The notes beneath the pieces are model-generated. The model was not told the origin of the DNA and did no database searches. It saw nothing but the letters and a program-made list of their open reading frames with translations. DNA of 64,000 bases from Congeria kusceri (Eukaryota; Mollusca; Bivalvia; Myida; Dreissenidae). Positions 11,796-25,293 of this stretch are shown piece after piece. Both the position numbers and the translations under genes were made by a program. The first letter of the stretch is position 1, and each line of letters opens with the position of its first letter. The stretch covers positions 62,250,637 to 62,314,636 of the forward strand of contig CM051032.1 of the NCBI GenBank assembly GCA_027627225.1, written 5' to 3'.

Positions 11796-12040
11796 TTTAA
11801 TTGTAGTGTTCTCAAAATTGTTTAAGGCACGATAATGTGAATACGTTGTAAATAGAATCTCATGTTTAAAAAGTAAAGCACGAACACGAATTGTATCTTA
11901 TTGCAAAAATAACCATCAAAATACAAGACATTTACTATGTTGGAAACAAGAAACGCACGGATGGATAAACATTGAAGGAATTATGACCAAATAGCTAAGA
12001 CGGTCTCTAATGTGTAATGGCATTACCTGTCTCTCAAGCT

Positions 12041-12075
<35 letters not shown>

Positions 12076-13495
12076 AAAGGTAGGCTCCACGCTGCATAAA
12101 CGTTCTTCGTGTTTCTGTATGGTAGCCAGGAACTCTTCTATGACAGTACTGTGTTCTTTTAAGGAAACTGATGACCTATATTCATGTATTATTACTTTCA
12201 TAGTCATATAGTGGGACTGTGGTAGAAATTACGGACACCCACTTAACGAACCAAAAAGAGTACATAATACGGCCGACGTCTTGTCATTAACAACTCCCAT
12301 GCATTGAACTGTAAGTATTCACATGAAACGGCTTGCAGTCATGAGCACATATCTGATGGTATTTCCGGCATGTAACACGATATTGTGAAAGGTAATGTTG
12401 ATAATACGTGTTTGATTAGCAATGTTGTGCTGTGAATATTGTATTCATTGACTTATAAATGTAATCGAATGTACCAGACATATCGACGAGTTTTGATTGA
12501 CAATGCGTTCAGCAATTGAGGACGTAAGGCCTTCATGTGTGACGGAGATTCCTTGTAACACATATGTGTTATTTTACCCGGTAAGTTTGTGGTCCTCTCG
12601 AGTGATACATATTGTTTCAAATATAATACATATAATACAGTTGTAATATGACGAAATATTATGAAAAAATAATAAAAGGAATAACAAGATTATAATCATT
12701 ATTTAAAAAAATGAGTGTCTTCGATGGATGAGCATTAAATAGGTTACGTATTTAATGTTAAATCTGGAATATATCAGATCTAAAAGTTGTTATTTAAAAG
12801 CGTTAGGAAATCAAAGGTGACAATGTTCGCATTACAAAATGTAATTATTGGCGTAAGTGTATGCACATGCACAACATCGTGCATATGACATTAGTTCGTT
12901 ATTCCAGAGCGAAGATACTATACAATAACAAGTTAAGACAAGTACTTACGGTAGGGCAACCAGTTAATTGAAGAAACAATAAACCTTGCTGGGAATTAGT
13001 GTTTGGTTAACATTTAATTTACCTTATCCCAAGTTGAACGAAATAGTGTTTAGTCATTGATTTGCAACTGTCCTAATTATGCATTTGATTGATACTACAC
13101 ATTGTGAGAAAGTAGTTCAATGTTATTAATTCGACTTATTCTATTTCATCGACTTTTACGATTTTTCTAAGATTGTAATTTACGTAATTTACGTTTCGAG
13201 ATTTATGTAATTGTTAGCTATTATACAACTATTCCGTTTCATCAACGAAAGTTTCAAAAATGCACTATATACATAAATATGCGACTACATACATTATTGT
13301 GGTTGTTACTGCTTGACGCAGTCAAAATTTTGAAATTACGTCATTGTCGCGCGCTGTTCTAACACACAAGTTTAGGAAATGAGTTAAACACACTAACTAA
13401 ATAAATATTTTGTGCAATGTGTTATGCTTGTGATATTTTATCATTTAATGTAAAACTTCTGTAGAGGGGGTCTACTAACATGTGCGGTATAGTAC
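11796..13495. other. Intergenic or intronic DNA, one microsatellite
   Basis: Apart from the GT run at 12044-12072 nothing structured was seen. Short TATAAA- and CRE-like words occur, but no gene can be tied to them. Confidence 0.4.
12044..12072. repeat. GT dinucleotide microsatellite
   Basis: About 14 uninterrupted TG/GT steps followed by TATAAAAGG. Confidence 0.95.
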
Positions 13496-13629
13496 AAGAA
13501 ATAGCACAGACTACTTCGGACCTCCTCGAATTATAGTAACCTCCCAGTCACCCGTAAACGTTGAACGGACCTCAGCCTTCGTCGGTCACTATAATGCGAG
13601 GAGGCCCTCAATGGTCTGTACTATTTCTT
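13496..13629. mobile_element. Foldback hairpin at the edge of segment A
   Basis: Left arm 13496-13538 (AAGAAATAGCACAGAC...CCTCCTCGAATTATAGTA) and right arm 13587-13629 are inverted copies with about seven mismatches around a 48-base loop. The interior is GC-rich. It sits just before the homology with segment B begins at about 13640; segment B has no such hairpin at its edge. Confidence 0.75.
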
Positions 13630-14311
13630 AATTAGCAAATTGGGACTTTATTATTTACACTTAATTATTATAAGTAATTTATATGTTTTATATATACATG
13701 TTGTATTGACACATCATTGTATACATGACATTTAACTCAAAGAGGTTGAAGATTACACGTAGAATTTAACATTATAATAATACGAAGCCATTGACACATC
13801 AACTCTTTAATGTAAAGCAAACGTCCGTATCCACACCAATATCAATTGTGTGTAATGAAATCCCAAAGGCCCATTCTTCGTTGACAGTAAAGTCAGTTTC
13901 TTCAACGCCTAATAAAATCAGATATATAACATCCAAATACTCAGAAAAATACTCAGTATAACTGACAACCAAAGAAAAAAAATGTATGAAGATTGGGAGT
14001 CACTCAAGGGACACTGTTGTGTCGGGAACCAATAATTCTTCTCCCACGCTATCTGTTCAAGAAGTCACAGCCTTCATTTTTCTGCGAAAAATCAGGTCAG
14101 TATTGGTTTTAATGAGCTCGCACGTGCTGGGTTTCTGCATTGTATTTCTATTTGCCAAAATTGGTACGTCATGCAATTGTTGTACTGTTTGCACAAAAGC
14201 ACCCATAACAATAATATAAAGCTGTGAACCATATGCAGTGTCTAATTGCAAACGTAAAGCCTGTTTTACCATGAAAGACTCAATACTTAATTTTGAACAA
14301 CATAAGCACAT

Positions 14312-14389
14312 AACCGCAAAATCATTTTGTAAATATGTTGATAACATATAAACCGCAAAATCATTTTGTAAATATGTTGATAACATATA
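14312..14389. repeat. Tandem duplication, 2 x 39 bp
   Basis: AACCGCAAAATCATTTTGTA and what follows is repeated once with a 39-base shift. It is specific to copy A, and it makes the 13-residue duplication seen in a minus-strand frame there. Confidence 0.9.
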
Positions 14390-14773
14390 TACTAATACTC
14401 TTAAGATATAACTATATTTAGGTTAAATATTTAATAAAATGTAACTACTACTATTGAGTTACGAAATATTATTCAAACTATATATTCAATTTTTAAAATC
14501 AAAACATATTTTATGCATCCGAGTACATAACTAATACATGCTTGTTGCATGTTTATAGAAAAGCAATAATTATTATAGTTATAGGCTGAAACCAAATGAC
14601 CCATATTGCTTTTATTAAACATAAAAAATGCAGCATTAATTTTTTTTTATGTATCCTTATAAGAATATTGTATAATGTGATGCACACTTAGTCTTGTCAT
14701 GTACGAGGTCAGTTCTTTTGCTTCAGAAACATTCCGACAAACTATTATGTTTGTGCCACCACATAAGACACTC

Positions 14774-14880
14774 GGTTAAATGACGAGACCCGAGGCGAAT
14801 AATCAACAACTGGTTTGACGTCATTTGCAAGAAGGTCAACAGCGCATAATTCCCTCCTTCCACGGCGGATTTATTTGTCA
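14774..14880 (+). promoter_or_regulatory. Conserved block K1, copy A
   Basis: The order GGTTAAATGACGAGACC, a TTTGACGTCATT site, AAGGTCAACAGCGCA and ATTCCCTCC is kept in the five K1 copies, though C and D/E have drifted. The near-CRE (TGACGTCA) and its retention suggest a regulatory role, but no transcription start is known. Confidence 0.4.
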
Positions 14881-16117
14881 GATCACTAGTTGTTAACAGG
14901 TAATTAGAAGTTCTAGATTGTCTTCTAGATGCGATTTGTGTACTCTCCGGAAAGCATGTGAAATGTTTGGCATTCCACTGTAGAGATGGATAATTGATCA
15001 TTCTTTTGACGTTATATGTGTTGTGTTTGTTGTATGTTAATGTCTTTCCCTCGATTAAAGGCACCTGCCCACTTAAATATACTTTTCGCGACGATGGTGC
15101 TTCTTTTACATTTCTTTAACATTGATTTTTTTAAACGGATAATTGTTAAACGTTGCTTAAAGATTCACTAGCATGTCTAGTTGTACATTTAATTTGCATA
15201 AATCAAACAAATTAAATCATTGGCATAGATCGGAGACAAACTTTAACCCACGCAAACATGCGAGTCTCAATATAAATCAGTTACGATGACGTTGATTCCA
15301 GTCCTTAGTCTTTTATTAGTAAAGTTACAGATACAAAATAACTGTTGCAATAAAACTTGTTTTATGTAGGATATACTAATTTATAGATAACAACAGGACG
15401 CAAGCAGTTTAAGAGGTGTTTCAGTATCACAGTGACTGCTATTACGTTATTGACGTGTTTAATTTTATGAAAGGTTAATTAAAACATGATGCTATGAGTA
15501 TGTAATAATGTATATTAATTGGGAGGTCACATACCTTTGTTAATAAAGATGATCGTAGATCTAAGATCTAAAACACATATGCATTGTTAACAAAAACAGC
15601 TACATGAATATCTATATTGGGAATGTTCAAAAGAAAGTAAGAACTGAAAGCCATTTTCCCCATTTTGTAAAGATATTTCTTTTTACCCATTAACATCGTT
15701 AATGAAAGTATCTATCTAAAAGCTTTAACGCAATTAACCGTTCTAGGACGTTTTGACTATTAACTGGGTATGTTTCGATTTTTATGTAGTATGTTGAAAC
15801 TTCTCCATTGGGTATGTTTTGAATATTAATTTGGTATGTTTGGACTGTTCATTTGTGTGCGTTTAACCGATACGTTCATCAAAGAAACATAATAATTCAA
15901 TAGCACGATCAGTGTAACATGTACTCCGCTGTCCGTATTCCTCAGTAGAAATGCTGCACGCAAGTCTTCTTTTAGAAACAATATTACAACTAGCATGCAA
16001 AAAACGATATCAACAATAACATATCAATTATCTGGAACTTCAAGGTTTTTATTAGATTTAGCAGTCGCTTGTAATATTTCGATAGAGCCATACATAATTC
16101 TTATATCACAAAGCAAA

Positions 16118-16195
16118 GGTTCTCCAAAGGTCAACGGATTGACGTCAGTCGCTCTATGGAAACGTCATTTAATTCCCCCGCATCTCTGAGCAGGT
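16118..16195 (+). promoter_or_regulatory. Conserved block K2, copy A
   Basis: CCAAAGGTCAACGGATTGACG is followed by a perfect TGACGTCA and CTCTATGGAAACGTCATTT. The same run stands in copies B (22661) and C (28666) with very few changes. It is a candidate promoter or enhancer core. Confidence 0.4.
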
Positions 16196-16685
16196 TTACG
16201 TTTTCATCAGCAGGTCATTTAAGTGGAAATTCTCCCATCAAAACAAGCAAATACTATTTATTGGTAAAACTGTGATCCTCTGACACAACTAAACCAGTTG
16301 CTTCTCGTCCTATAATAATATAGCAGACGCGTAAAAAGAAGTGATATCTAACCCGACAGAAAACTTTATATCAGATCACGTTACAGCATAATCATGCATT
16401 ATTTTTTAAGTTATACTTTTGTACCTTTTATTCAAAATGTTCATTTAAAGGGCAATTGAAATGTTTGGTATACAACAAAAAGACATGCTATTTAAGAATC
16501 AAATTTTCATATCAATTTCTCAAATCGGCTTTACGACATGAACTTCAAAATATATCGTTTGGGCCCTCGAACCCAATACGTTGTTTCAACTTGCTATAGC
16601 ATTTTATTGCCTATGTTTGAAGATTTTGATTTAAAAACAAAACACCATCACAATAGAAACTTGTGTAACACAAATACGAATCAAT

Positions 16686-17012
16686 ATGTTCCTGCAACTT
16701 TCAGTCCATGACGTTATGGCTTGGCTTTTATTTTTCAAAATACAAATAATTATGTCATGCCAGGACACTGTAACAGGCGTAACGTTCCAGGCAAACATAA
16801 AGATAGTGATTAATACATTATCTAATTGGATAATATCAATGGAGGAATTACGAGACAGTTCCAAGAAACTATTGTTCAAGAACATTTCGATGGAACTGAT
16901 TTTAAATGTCAAAACTTACACAGTGTGTTTGGTTGCATTTCGTTGGCATCAAGTCAAATTCCACGACAAGTTTTGTGAAAACGAATCAATGGTGCATGTG
17001 CTGGGTTTTTGA
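16686..17012 (+). CDS. Exon-like frame E1, copy A (unrecognised)
   Basis: A 108-codon frame. From 16770 the frame matches copy C (29861 on) with most changes being amino-acid replacements and no net length change: VTGVTFQANIKIVIN here against VTGITCQANITIAID there, both followed by a SNW(I/T)ISMEE/ITIEE motif and a SxELILNVK ending. Copy B keeps the first half and then has two stops. No domain is recognised. There is a minus-strand frame over the same bases. It could be a decayed exon of the duplicated locus or a chance opening in duplicated DNA. Confidence 0.25.
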   Translation: MFLQLSVHDVMAWLLFFKIQIIMSCQDTVTGVTFQANIKIVINTLSNWIISMEELRDSSKKLLFKNISMELILNVKTYTVCLVAFRWHQVKFHDKFCENESMVHVLGF

Positions 17013-17405
17013 TTATGTACAGCGCGTAGCAAGTGTACACAGAGGAACATTAGACTCAAGTAAATTGAATTAAATTGATCTACTGGCAGACATGCGGTAT
17101 TTGAAATGAAACCGAAATAATCTGCCATTTTCCGTTATCTAAACGATTGTAAAATAATGCACACCTTTGAGACCGTTAGATGTAATTCTTGTAGGTTATG
17201 GCGCTTTAAAAGTAACGATCAAACAATAAGATGGTCAGATGTGTTGTTGGGCTTGTTTATGTAGATAGGTTAAATTAGAAAATGCAGGTACGGGTGCGAT
17301 GGATCTCGCATCTCACTTGTGTACATATTCAACCATGTCACCTGGTGCAGTTGTTCAATAATGAATTACCATTACATCATACGAAAGCCCGGTGGTGACG
17401 TCATA

Positions 17406-17605
17406 CTTCGCACTTCATAGTTCACACTTTACGATTCACACTTCATAGTTCACACTTCACGATGCACGATTCAGAGTTTACACTTCACGAATAACACTTC
17501 ATAGTTCACACTTCACGATTCGTATTTCACACTTCAAGGTTCACACTTCATAGTTCACTCTTCACGATTCAGAGTTCACACTTCATCATTCACACTTCAT
17601 AGTTT
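17406..17605. repeat. Degenerate minisatellite (TTCACACTTCAYRRT)n
   Basis: About 200 bases of alternating CACTTCATAGTTCA and CACTTCACGATTCA words with a period near 15 and 30. It lies just past the right edge of segment A. Confidence 0.85.
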
Positions 17606-18405
17606 TTGTTTTTAGTAATGTAGCTCTGATGTCAAATATCAGGTGACCTACATGTAAACATGCTTGAAGGAGAATGCATGACGGATTTTGTTCTGTTTTG
17701 GTAAGATTATTTTTATTTTTATTATCGAAAGATTATTATTTAGTTACTATCATGTAAAACGTTTATGTTGTCAATAATTCAGAAAGTTGCAAATGCATCA
17801 ATTCAAATATCACAGAAGTTCGCACACTCGTTTAATATCACATGGCCTTGAATTGTATATCTAGCTTATACTGGACTTACTATACAGTCAAAGGATTACA
17901 ATTTTAACATTCTTTATCAACTACATTATTTTATCAACTGGAAGGCTGCCAAATTAAATTATTAATGTACAAAATAAATTGTATACATATCATTTCAGGT
18001 TGTTATCTTCACTTGTTTTCATGCTGCTGTTGCTGCTGGCCCACGACTACATTTTGTAGTATGGCAAAACAGCATGGCAAACTATATTCCATTATTTCTT
18101 GATGGGTTATAATTGGTTATTTTAAATCTTACTAATGTGTGGAGTTCGATAAAGAGAAGTGGGCAAGAAAAGAATGGAGATGACTTCAGTAACTTCAAAG
18201 CCAAATTAGATTTGACGTTTTGCACAATTTCGAAATTATCAAATTAAATCAATACGTTATTTTTTGTTGTTATTGCAACCTGTAAATGGGAATGATCTAC
18301 ATTTCTGAAAGCAGTTCATTTAACACAGACGTTGTACTCACAAACCACTGAAATAAATACGTTTTAATACACAATTGCACAAACATCTTGAAACTATTAT
18401 GAAGA
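17606..18405. other. No gene recognised
   Basis: AT-rich sequence between the minisatellite and the 65-bp satellite. Nothing else was seen. Confidence 0.4.
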
Positions 18406-19380
18406 TAAATATACATGATTCTATATTATTAACGTCCATGTGTATTGAAGTTATCAACCGATTTACTCCATAAATATACATGATTCTATATTATTAACGT
18501 CCATGAGTATTGAAGTTATCAACCGATTTACTCCATAAATATACATGATTCTATATTATTAACGTCCATGTGTATTGAAGTTATCAACCGATTTACTCCA
18601 TAAATATACATGATTCTATATTATTAACGTCCATGAGTATTGAAGTTATCAACCGATTTACTCCATAAATATACATGATTCTATATTATTAACGTCCATG
18701 TGTATTGAAGTTATCAACCGATTTACTCCATAAATATACATGATTCTATATTATTAACGTCCATGTGTATTGAAGTTATCAACCGATTTACTCCATAAAT
18801 ATACATGATTCTATATTATTAACGTCCATGAGTATTGAAGTTATCAACCGATTTACTCCATAAATATACATGATTCTATATTATTAACGTCCATGTGTAT
18901 TGAAGTTATCAACCGATTTACTCCATAAATATACATGATTCTATATTATTAACGTCCATGTGTATTGAAGTTATCAACCGATTTACTCCATAAATATACA
19001 TGATTCTATATCATTAACGTCCATGAGTATTGAAGTTATCAACCGATTTACTCCATAAATATACATGATTCTATATTATTAACGTCCATGTGTATTGAAG
19101 TTATCAACCGATTTACTCCATAAATATTCATGATTCTATATTATTAACTTCCATGAGTATTGAAGTTATCAACCGATTTACTCCATAAATATACATGATT
19201 CTATATTATTAACGTCCATGAGTATTGAAGTTATCAACCGATTTACTCCATAAATATACATGATTCTATGTTATTAACGTCCATGTGTATTGAAGTTATC
19301 AACCGATTTACTCCATAAATATACATGATTCTATATTATTAACGTCCATGAGTATTGAAGTTATCAACCGATTTACTCCA
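18406..19380. repeat. 65-bp satellite, exactly 15 units
   Basis: The unit begins TAAATATACATGATTCTATA and ends CCGATTTACTCCA. Fifteen units fill 975 bases with no gap. Copies are nearly identical; the only regular variant is T or A in CCATG(T/A)GTATTG, in the order T A T A T T A T T A T A A T A. Units 10, 12 and 14 each carry one or two private changes. This is not a CRISPR array, because the whole unit repeats and there are no unique spacers. Confidence 0.97.
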
Positions 19381-19590
19381 TATACTTTTATTTTCACTTA
19401 TAAGTTTTTGAAAGAACGTTGAAAAAAATTTCATTTAATTAACATAATATATAATTATTAATGTTTTGTGTATTAAAACTATAAAAATGTCTATTAATGC
19501 CGTATATTATTATTGTCATGCCCTTATTGTACTTTTTAATAGGAAATCATGTTTATCCGACAATCTGCCTTATCCGACATTTTCATTAGG

Positions 19591-19752
19591 AACCACTGAG
19601 GGTCGTTATTGACAGGTGTCACTGTATATACTATCATGCCATTTAACCACTGAGTGTCGCTATTGACAGGTGTCACTGTATATACTATCATGCCATTTAA
19701 CCACTGAGTGTCGTTATTGACAGGTGTCACTGTATATACTATCATGCCATTT
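19591..19752. repeat. 54-bp tandem repeat, 3 copies
   Basis: Units start at 19591, 19645 and 19699 with AACCACTGAG and end CATGCCATTT. As 54 is a multiple of three, it leaves a minus-strand frame that is an artefact. Confidence 0.95.
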
Positions 19753-20601
19753 AACAGTGCAACGATATATCGTAATATGATTTATGCATCATGTGAGCAT
19801 ATACTGACGTTGACTTTAACGTGACGTAGGTAAAATCTAACGTATTCTTAAAACGAATACAGATCATAAAACATTTAACGAGCGACTGTTTACAAACACC
19901 AATCAGCAAGTTGACCATGAACTTAATGTTGTCTTTTGTCAAAGTTTTCGACTAATGATATGTTTACAAAGCAGAAGAACGTGTAAAAATCAAATATCAA
20001 GTAGTTTGTATCGCTGGGTGAATAACACATGTTATTGTTAGATCGTTATCAGTTTGCTGTCTAAACATGTTTACATCAGTTTATATAATCTTCTCTTCGC
20101 AAACGTTTCGAAATCACGCGAGTTTTGATATTGTATTTTTCTTGCTTTATGAATACTATATCGAAATATATACTTTGGTTTGATAATTATAAACGAATTA
20201 ATTTACTACTACGCAATTGTGTTTTGAAGAGTATGTAGGTTAAATATTCAACATGAGACTTTATCATCATCTACACTATATTAATATTTTTATTTAGCAG
20301 ATTTTGACTTTATTATTTACACTTAATTATTATTAGTAATTTATACGTATTATATATACATGTTGTATTAACACATCATTGTATACATGACATATAACTC
20401 AAAGAGGTTGAAGATTACACGTAAAATTTACACATCAACTCATTAATGTAAAGCAAACGTCCGTATCCACACCAATATCAATTCTGTGTATTGAAATCCC
20501 ACTCACAGTAAAGTCAGTTTCTTCAACGCCTAATAAAATCATATATATAACATCCAATTTGAAAAGTACTCAGTATAACTGACAACCCAATAAACAAAAC
20601 A

Positions 20602-20730
20602 ATGTATGAAGATTGGGAAGTCACACAAGGGACACTGTTGTGCCGGAAACCAATAATTCTTCTCCCACGCTATCAGTTCAAGAAGTCACAGCCTTCATTT
20701 TCTGCGAAACATCAGATAAGTATTGGTTGA
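20602..20730 (+). CDS. Short frame, 42 residues, with a frameshifted twin in copy A
   Basis: Starts MYEDWEVTQGTLLCRKP and runs to TGA. In copy A (13982 on) the same frame is kept for about 30 codons after a single-base deletion near the start. Whether it was ever translated is unknown. It may be only duplicated non-coding DNA. Confidence 0.12.
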   Translation: MYEDWEVTQGTLLCRKPIILLPRYQFKKSQPSFSAKHQISIG

Positions 20731-21347
20731 AATGATATCGCACGTGTTGGGTTTCTACATTGTATTTCTATTTGCCAAAATTGGTACGTCATGCAATTGC
20801 TGTACCAAAGCACCTTTAAAAATAATATTCACCTATGAACCATATCAGTGTCTAATTGCAAACATAAAACCTGTTTTACCATGAAAGACACAATACTTTT
20901 ACATTTTTGTAAAAACCATATAAGCACATAACCGCAAAATGTTAATAAGTTAAAAAATGTTTACGAGTACTGTTGAGTCATAACTACATTTATTCAAATG
21001 TAACTAGATCTATTACTATTAAGTTAAACAATATTCTTCAAACAATATATTCACATTTAAAAATCCAAACCTATTTTATGCATCCGAATACATAAACTAA
21101 TACATGCTTTTTGCATGTCTATAGCAAAGTAATAATTATTATAGTTATAGGCTGAAACCAAATGACCCATATTGCTTCAAAAATCTTATAATAAATATAA
21201 AAGATGCAGCATTAAAAAAATATATGTATCCCTATAAGAATATTGTATAAGGTGAAGCACAATTAGTCTTATCATGTACGAGGTCAGTTCTTTTGCTCCA
21301 GAAACATTAAGAGAAACTATTATGTTTGTGTCACCACATTAGACACT

Positions 21348-21457
21348 CGGTTAAATGACGAGACCCCAGGCGAATAATCATCAACTGGTTTAACGTCATT
21401 CGCAGAAAAGTCAACAACGCACCATTCCCTCCTTCAACCGGCAAATTTATTTGTCAG
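21348..21457 (+). promoter_or_regulatory. Conserved block K1, copy B
   Basis: GGTTAAATGACGAGACCCC, then TTTAACGTCATTCGC and AAAAGTCAACAACGCACC, then ATTCCCTCCTT. The CRE-like site is altered here (TAACGTCA). Confidence 0.4.
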
Positions 21458-22660
21458 ATCACAAGGCGTTACAGAGGTCATTATAAGTTCTAGATTTTCG
21501 TCTAGATGAGATTCGTGTCCTCTCCGAAAAGCATGTGAAAGGTATGGCGTTCTACTTTATACATAGATAATTGATCGTTGCATTCTGTTTATGTTTTCTG
21601 TGTTGCGTTTGCTATATATTTCTGTATTATATAGGCATAGTTTCACTTGCATGAATTAAAGGTACCTGTCCGTTTTGTCAACTACATTACTTTTACAGTT
21701 AGATTACTTCCATGGATTATTGTTAAACGTTTGTTTTAGATTCACTAGCATGTCTGGTTGTACATTGAATTTGGATAAATCAAACAAATTAAATTATTGG
21801 CATTATCTCGGAGACATTCTTCAACCCACGCACACACGTGAATCTTCATAAATGTCAGTTATGATGACGTTGATTCCATCATCTAACTTTCTGGTTAATG
21901 AAGTTTATTTACAAACTATATGTAGCAAAAACGTGTAGAAAACACTCATTCGTAGATTACGGCAGAATACAGGCAGTTTAAGAGATAAATCAATATCACA
22001 GCGATTGTTATTAAGTTATTGACATGTGTTTCTTATTATATGTCAATAACACGAGAGATCAGTACAGTTAAGAAGTGTTTGATGTTGCTTATATTCGTGT
22101 ATGCACAGAATTCTATATTTATATCAATTGGGGTTCGCATGCCTCTGATTAATAAAGATGACCCTTGAAACACATATGCATTTACATCCAGCTAAATATA
22201 TGTATATATTGGCTATTGTCCAAAGAAGGCCAACATTAAAAGACATTAAAAAACAACAACAACAAACAATTAACGCCGTTAGACAATTTACCGTTGTGGG
22301 ACGTTTTAACTATTAACTGGACATGTTTTGATTTTAAATAAGTACGTCTAGATTTCTCATGTACGTTTTTGACTGATTCGTTCTTGATCTGCTCGCAAGC
22401 AGCAATAAACATTATCATCCAATAACACGAATAGTGTACGCAACATTTACTCCGCCGTCCGTATCCCTCTGTGCATATGCTGCACACGTGTCTTCTTTAC
22501 GAAAAAATATTGCAACAATATTGCAACTAGCATGCAAAAACGATATTCTATCAACATCAACGTATCAATAATCTAGAACTGCAATTTTTAATTAAACTTC
22601 GTCGCGAGTAATATTTCAATAGTGCCATACATTAATGTTATATCCGAAAGCGAAGGTTTT

Positions 22661-22735
22661 CCAAAGGTCAATGGATTGACGTCAGTCGCACTATGGAAAC
22701 GTCATTTAATCCCCCGCATCTCCGAGCATGTCTTC
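22661..22735 (+). promoter_or_regulatory. Conserved block K2, copy B
   Basis: CCAAAGGTCAATGGATTGACG, a perfect TGACGTCA, CACTATGGAAACGTCATTT and the C-rich run. Near-identical to copies A and C. Confidence 0.4.
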
Positions 22736-22743
22736 ATCAGCAG

Positions 22744-22882
22744 GTCGATTAAGTGGAAATTCTCTCATCAAAAACAAACACAGACTATTTACTGGCAAAA
22801 GTGGGAATCTCTGGAACAATTTAACCAGTTGATTCGCGTGAACAAGAGAGCTGGATGCACGAACAATCCTGTAATGTCATAG
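22744..22882 (+). CDS. Exon-like frame E2, copy B (unrecognised)
   Basis: After a candidate acceptor (CATCAGCAG) a frame of 45 codons begins SIKWKFSHQKQ and ends AGCTNNPVMS with TAG. Copy C has the same length, frame and stop (28755-28893). Copy A has a one-base deletion and an early stop. Between B and C about three-quarters of the changes alter the amino acid, so purifying selection is not evident. The frame also reads open upstream to 22622 in B but not in A or C. Confidence 0.25.
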
Positions 22883-23686
22883 CAAGCATGTAATAAGAAA
22901 TATCTAGCCCGACAGATGACTTTGTATCAAATAATGTTACAATATAATCCTACGTTATTGACTATGTTATCTTTTAGTCAATGTAATTCAGTATTAACTT
23001 ACTGTTGTAATATTAAAGAACAGTTTAATTGCTAAATAGCATCCAACACATGCTACTAAAGAATCAATTTTTCAAATTTCAAACCAGCTTTACGACTTGA
23101 ACGCGATCAATTATCTTTAAGGGGCCTTTTTAGATGTTGTCTTTAATGGCTTTGCTTTCCGAGAGGAATTGGAATTTGGCGCTGCTGCTAAGTATTGGTA
23201 GCGTTCTTAATCTCACCCAGCTTGTATAGACGATCCACAAGCAACAAATAGTACATGTATCAGTTAGAATATATTTGACACTTTGATTTCAAAATAATAT
23301 TAATTGATTCCACGTATGCAGTATTGCATTTTATGTCGCTATGTTTAGCACCTCTGTATGAAAACATAGGTCTTACAAATATTTAATTAATATGTCAGCT
23401 TAAAAAGCGATGATTTAATATCGCTGCTAGATTTTTTGTAACACCACTCTTATCGGGAAAATAATTAAAATTCATAGTATTAATTACATCTACATTGCGA
23501 CCCAATACTTTGTGAAAACTCCATACAAGAGAAAAACATCTTTTTCACTCTTATATTTGTGAAAATTCATTTTGAAGCAAAACATTACAATTGTAGAAAA
23601 TTTGTCACACACATGAATCGATATTTGCGGGGAACTTCATTTCCATGACGTAATTTTTCAAATTAATAATGTAATGCCTGGACACT

Positions 23687-23830
23687 GTAACATGCGTTAC
23701 GTGCCAGGCAAACATTAAGATCGTGTTTGATACATCCTCTAATTGGACAATAACAATCGAGGAATTATGAGACTGTTCCTAGAAACAGTTTCAAGAAGCT
23801 TTCGATCGAAATGTCAAAATGTCAAAACTA
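23687..23830 (+). pseudogene. Exon-like frame E1, copy B, broken
   Basis: Matches the E1 frame of copies A and C for about 24 codons (VTCVTCQANIKIVFD, then SSNWTITIEEL) and then has TGA and TAG where copy A has CGA and AAG. Both stops are single-base changes. Confidence 0.3.
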
Positions 23831-25293
23831 ATACAGCGTGTTTAGTTTCATTTTGTTTGCGTTAAGTGAAATTCCTCTTACAATTGTCATGAGAAGTACT
23901 GCCATTTATGGCGATTTGCTTGAAAACCAGTCGAAAAAAAACGCTAGTACTGGAAGTTCGGATACTGACAATACGTATTTAGTGCACAATACACTGACAC
24001 GAGAACGAGAACGAACTATATGCAATCATATCAATCTGCACTTGCAGTATTTGAAATGAAAAACTGATCTGACATATTAAATGTATTTCAAACCCAACTA
24101 ATCTGGCGTTTTCTGTATACCATATAAGACCGTCTTATACCATATAAGTAATGGATGTTTAATGTCAAGGTCAAACTATGGGATGGTGTTAGTTGGGTTG
24201 TTGATGCATGTGTATTAAATTATAAAAATTATAAAAATAGCAGTTCCACGTGCAGTTGAACTACCCCTTAACAGTAGTGCAGTTGCGAATGAATGAAGTA
24301 ATACTGCATCAGAATATTTTTCGTAGAACTATTATATACATTAAAGATACTGAACTCCAGATGGGCAGACACATGTGCGTTTGTTTGTGGTTATGTCTAA
24401 ACGATAAATGGGTAAAAACATCACTATTTCAATAGTACACGATCAAATACTGTCATAAACTGTATTTTTCATAAAAATAGAAGTAGAATAAACTCGCACT
24501 TTTCTTGAACCCGGTATTCCCGATTTAAAAATACCGCAGCGTTCCCCAAATATAAGCACCTGATTTAAGTGTACGCATGCGAGACTCTCCAAAACTGTCA
24601 CTTGATTATCCAAAATATAAACGGCGGTCTTTTTAGTTACTCGATGGGTTATAGCGTCTGCAGACACTATAGATTTTAGGACGATAAAAAGGAGGAAAAC
24701 TAAATAAAATCATTGTTTTTTAGGTAAACAAAAACACACATGTATAATTTTTTTATGTGTTCTATACGATTATGTTAGAAAATAGTGTATTTTTGACAAG
24801 TTCCTTTCGTTTTTACGATTTGACCATCTAGAGTTCAGTCCTTTTGAATTTAATTTATCCTCGTATAGCTAAACCGTTTCACTTGAACATATGCGGATGT
24901 CACTGCCTTGGCTCTGTTTCAACTGGAATTTTAGTTATTGCAAAAAATACCAGAACACTTTCTGGTCGTCATAATGAATTTTATTTTTGGCCAGTATAAA
25001 CAAGTAGGTTGTGTTTAACGATACAATGACTAGTTATGATTTACAAGAACATCAACAATATAAGAATGGGAGGTCAACAAACGGTTGAACCACAGACAAC
25101 AACATGTTACTTATTGTGCCTTGGTCATGATATCACTATTAACAAGATAATGCCATGGCCAGAATTTACCAATATTAACCGATTTATGAGACCATATTAA
25201 ATATAAACAGGAAAGTACGCAAAAAAACATATATTTTGACTAATATATGTTACGACAATATATTTATTATAATCAATGTAATATAAACAATAA

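Larger units (their letters stand above)
13640..17290 (+). repeat. Segmental duplication, copy A
   Basis: From GACTTTATTATTTACACTTAATTATTA onward (given here only as landmark) this block aligns in direct orientation with 20296-24250, and from about 14786 also with 27447-30480. Shared landmarks in order are the tip at 13986, the CRE-type block at 14774, the second block at 16118 and the exon-like frame near 16770. Copy A differs from B and C more than they differ from each other. The homology may once have reached upstream to 8570-9070, which pairs with 26940-27430. Confidence 0.8.

Noticed and set aside
18406..19380. CRISPR-like regular repeat array
   Set aside because: The whole 65-base unit repeats without unique spacers, and the surroundings are eukaryotic.
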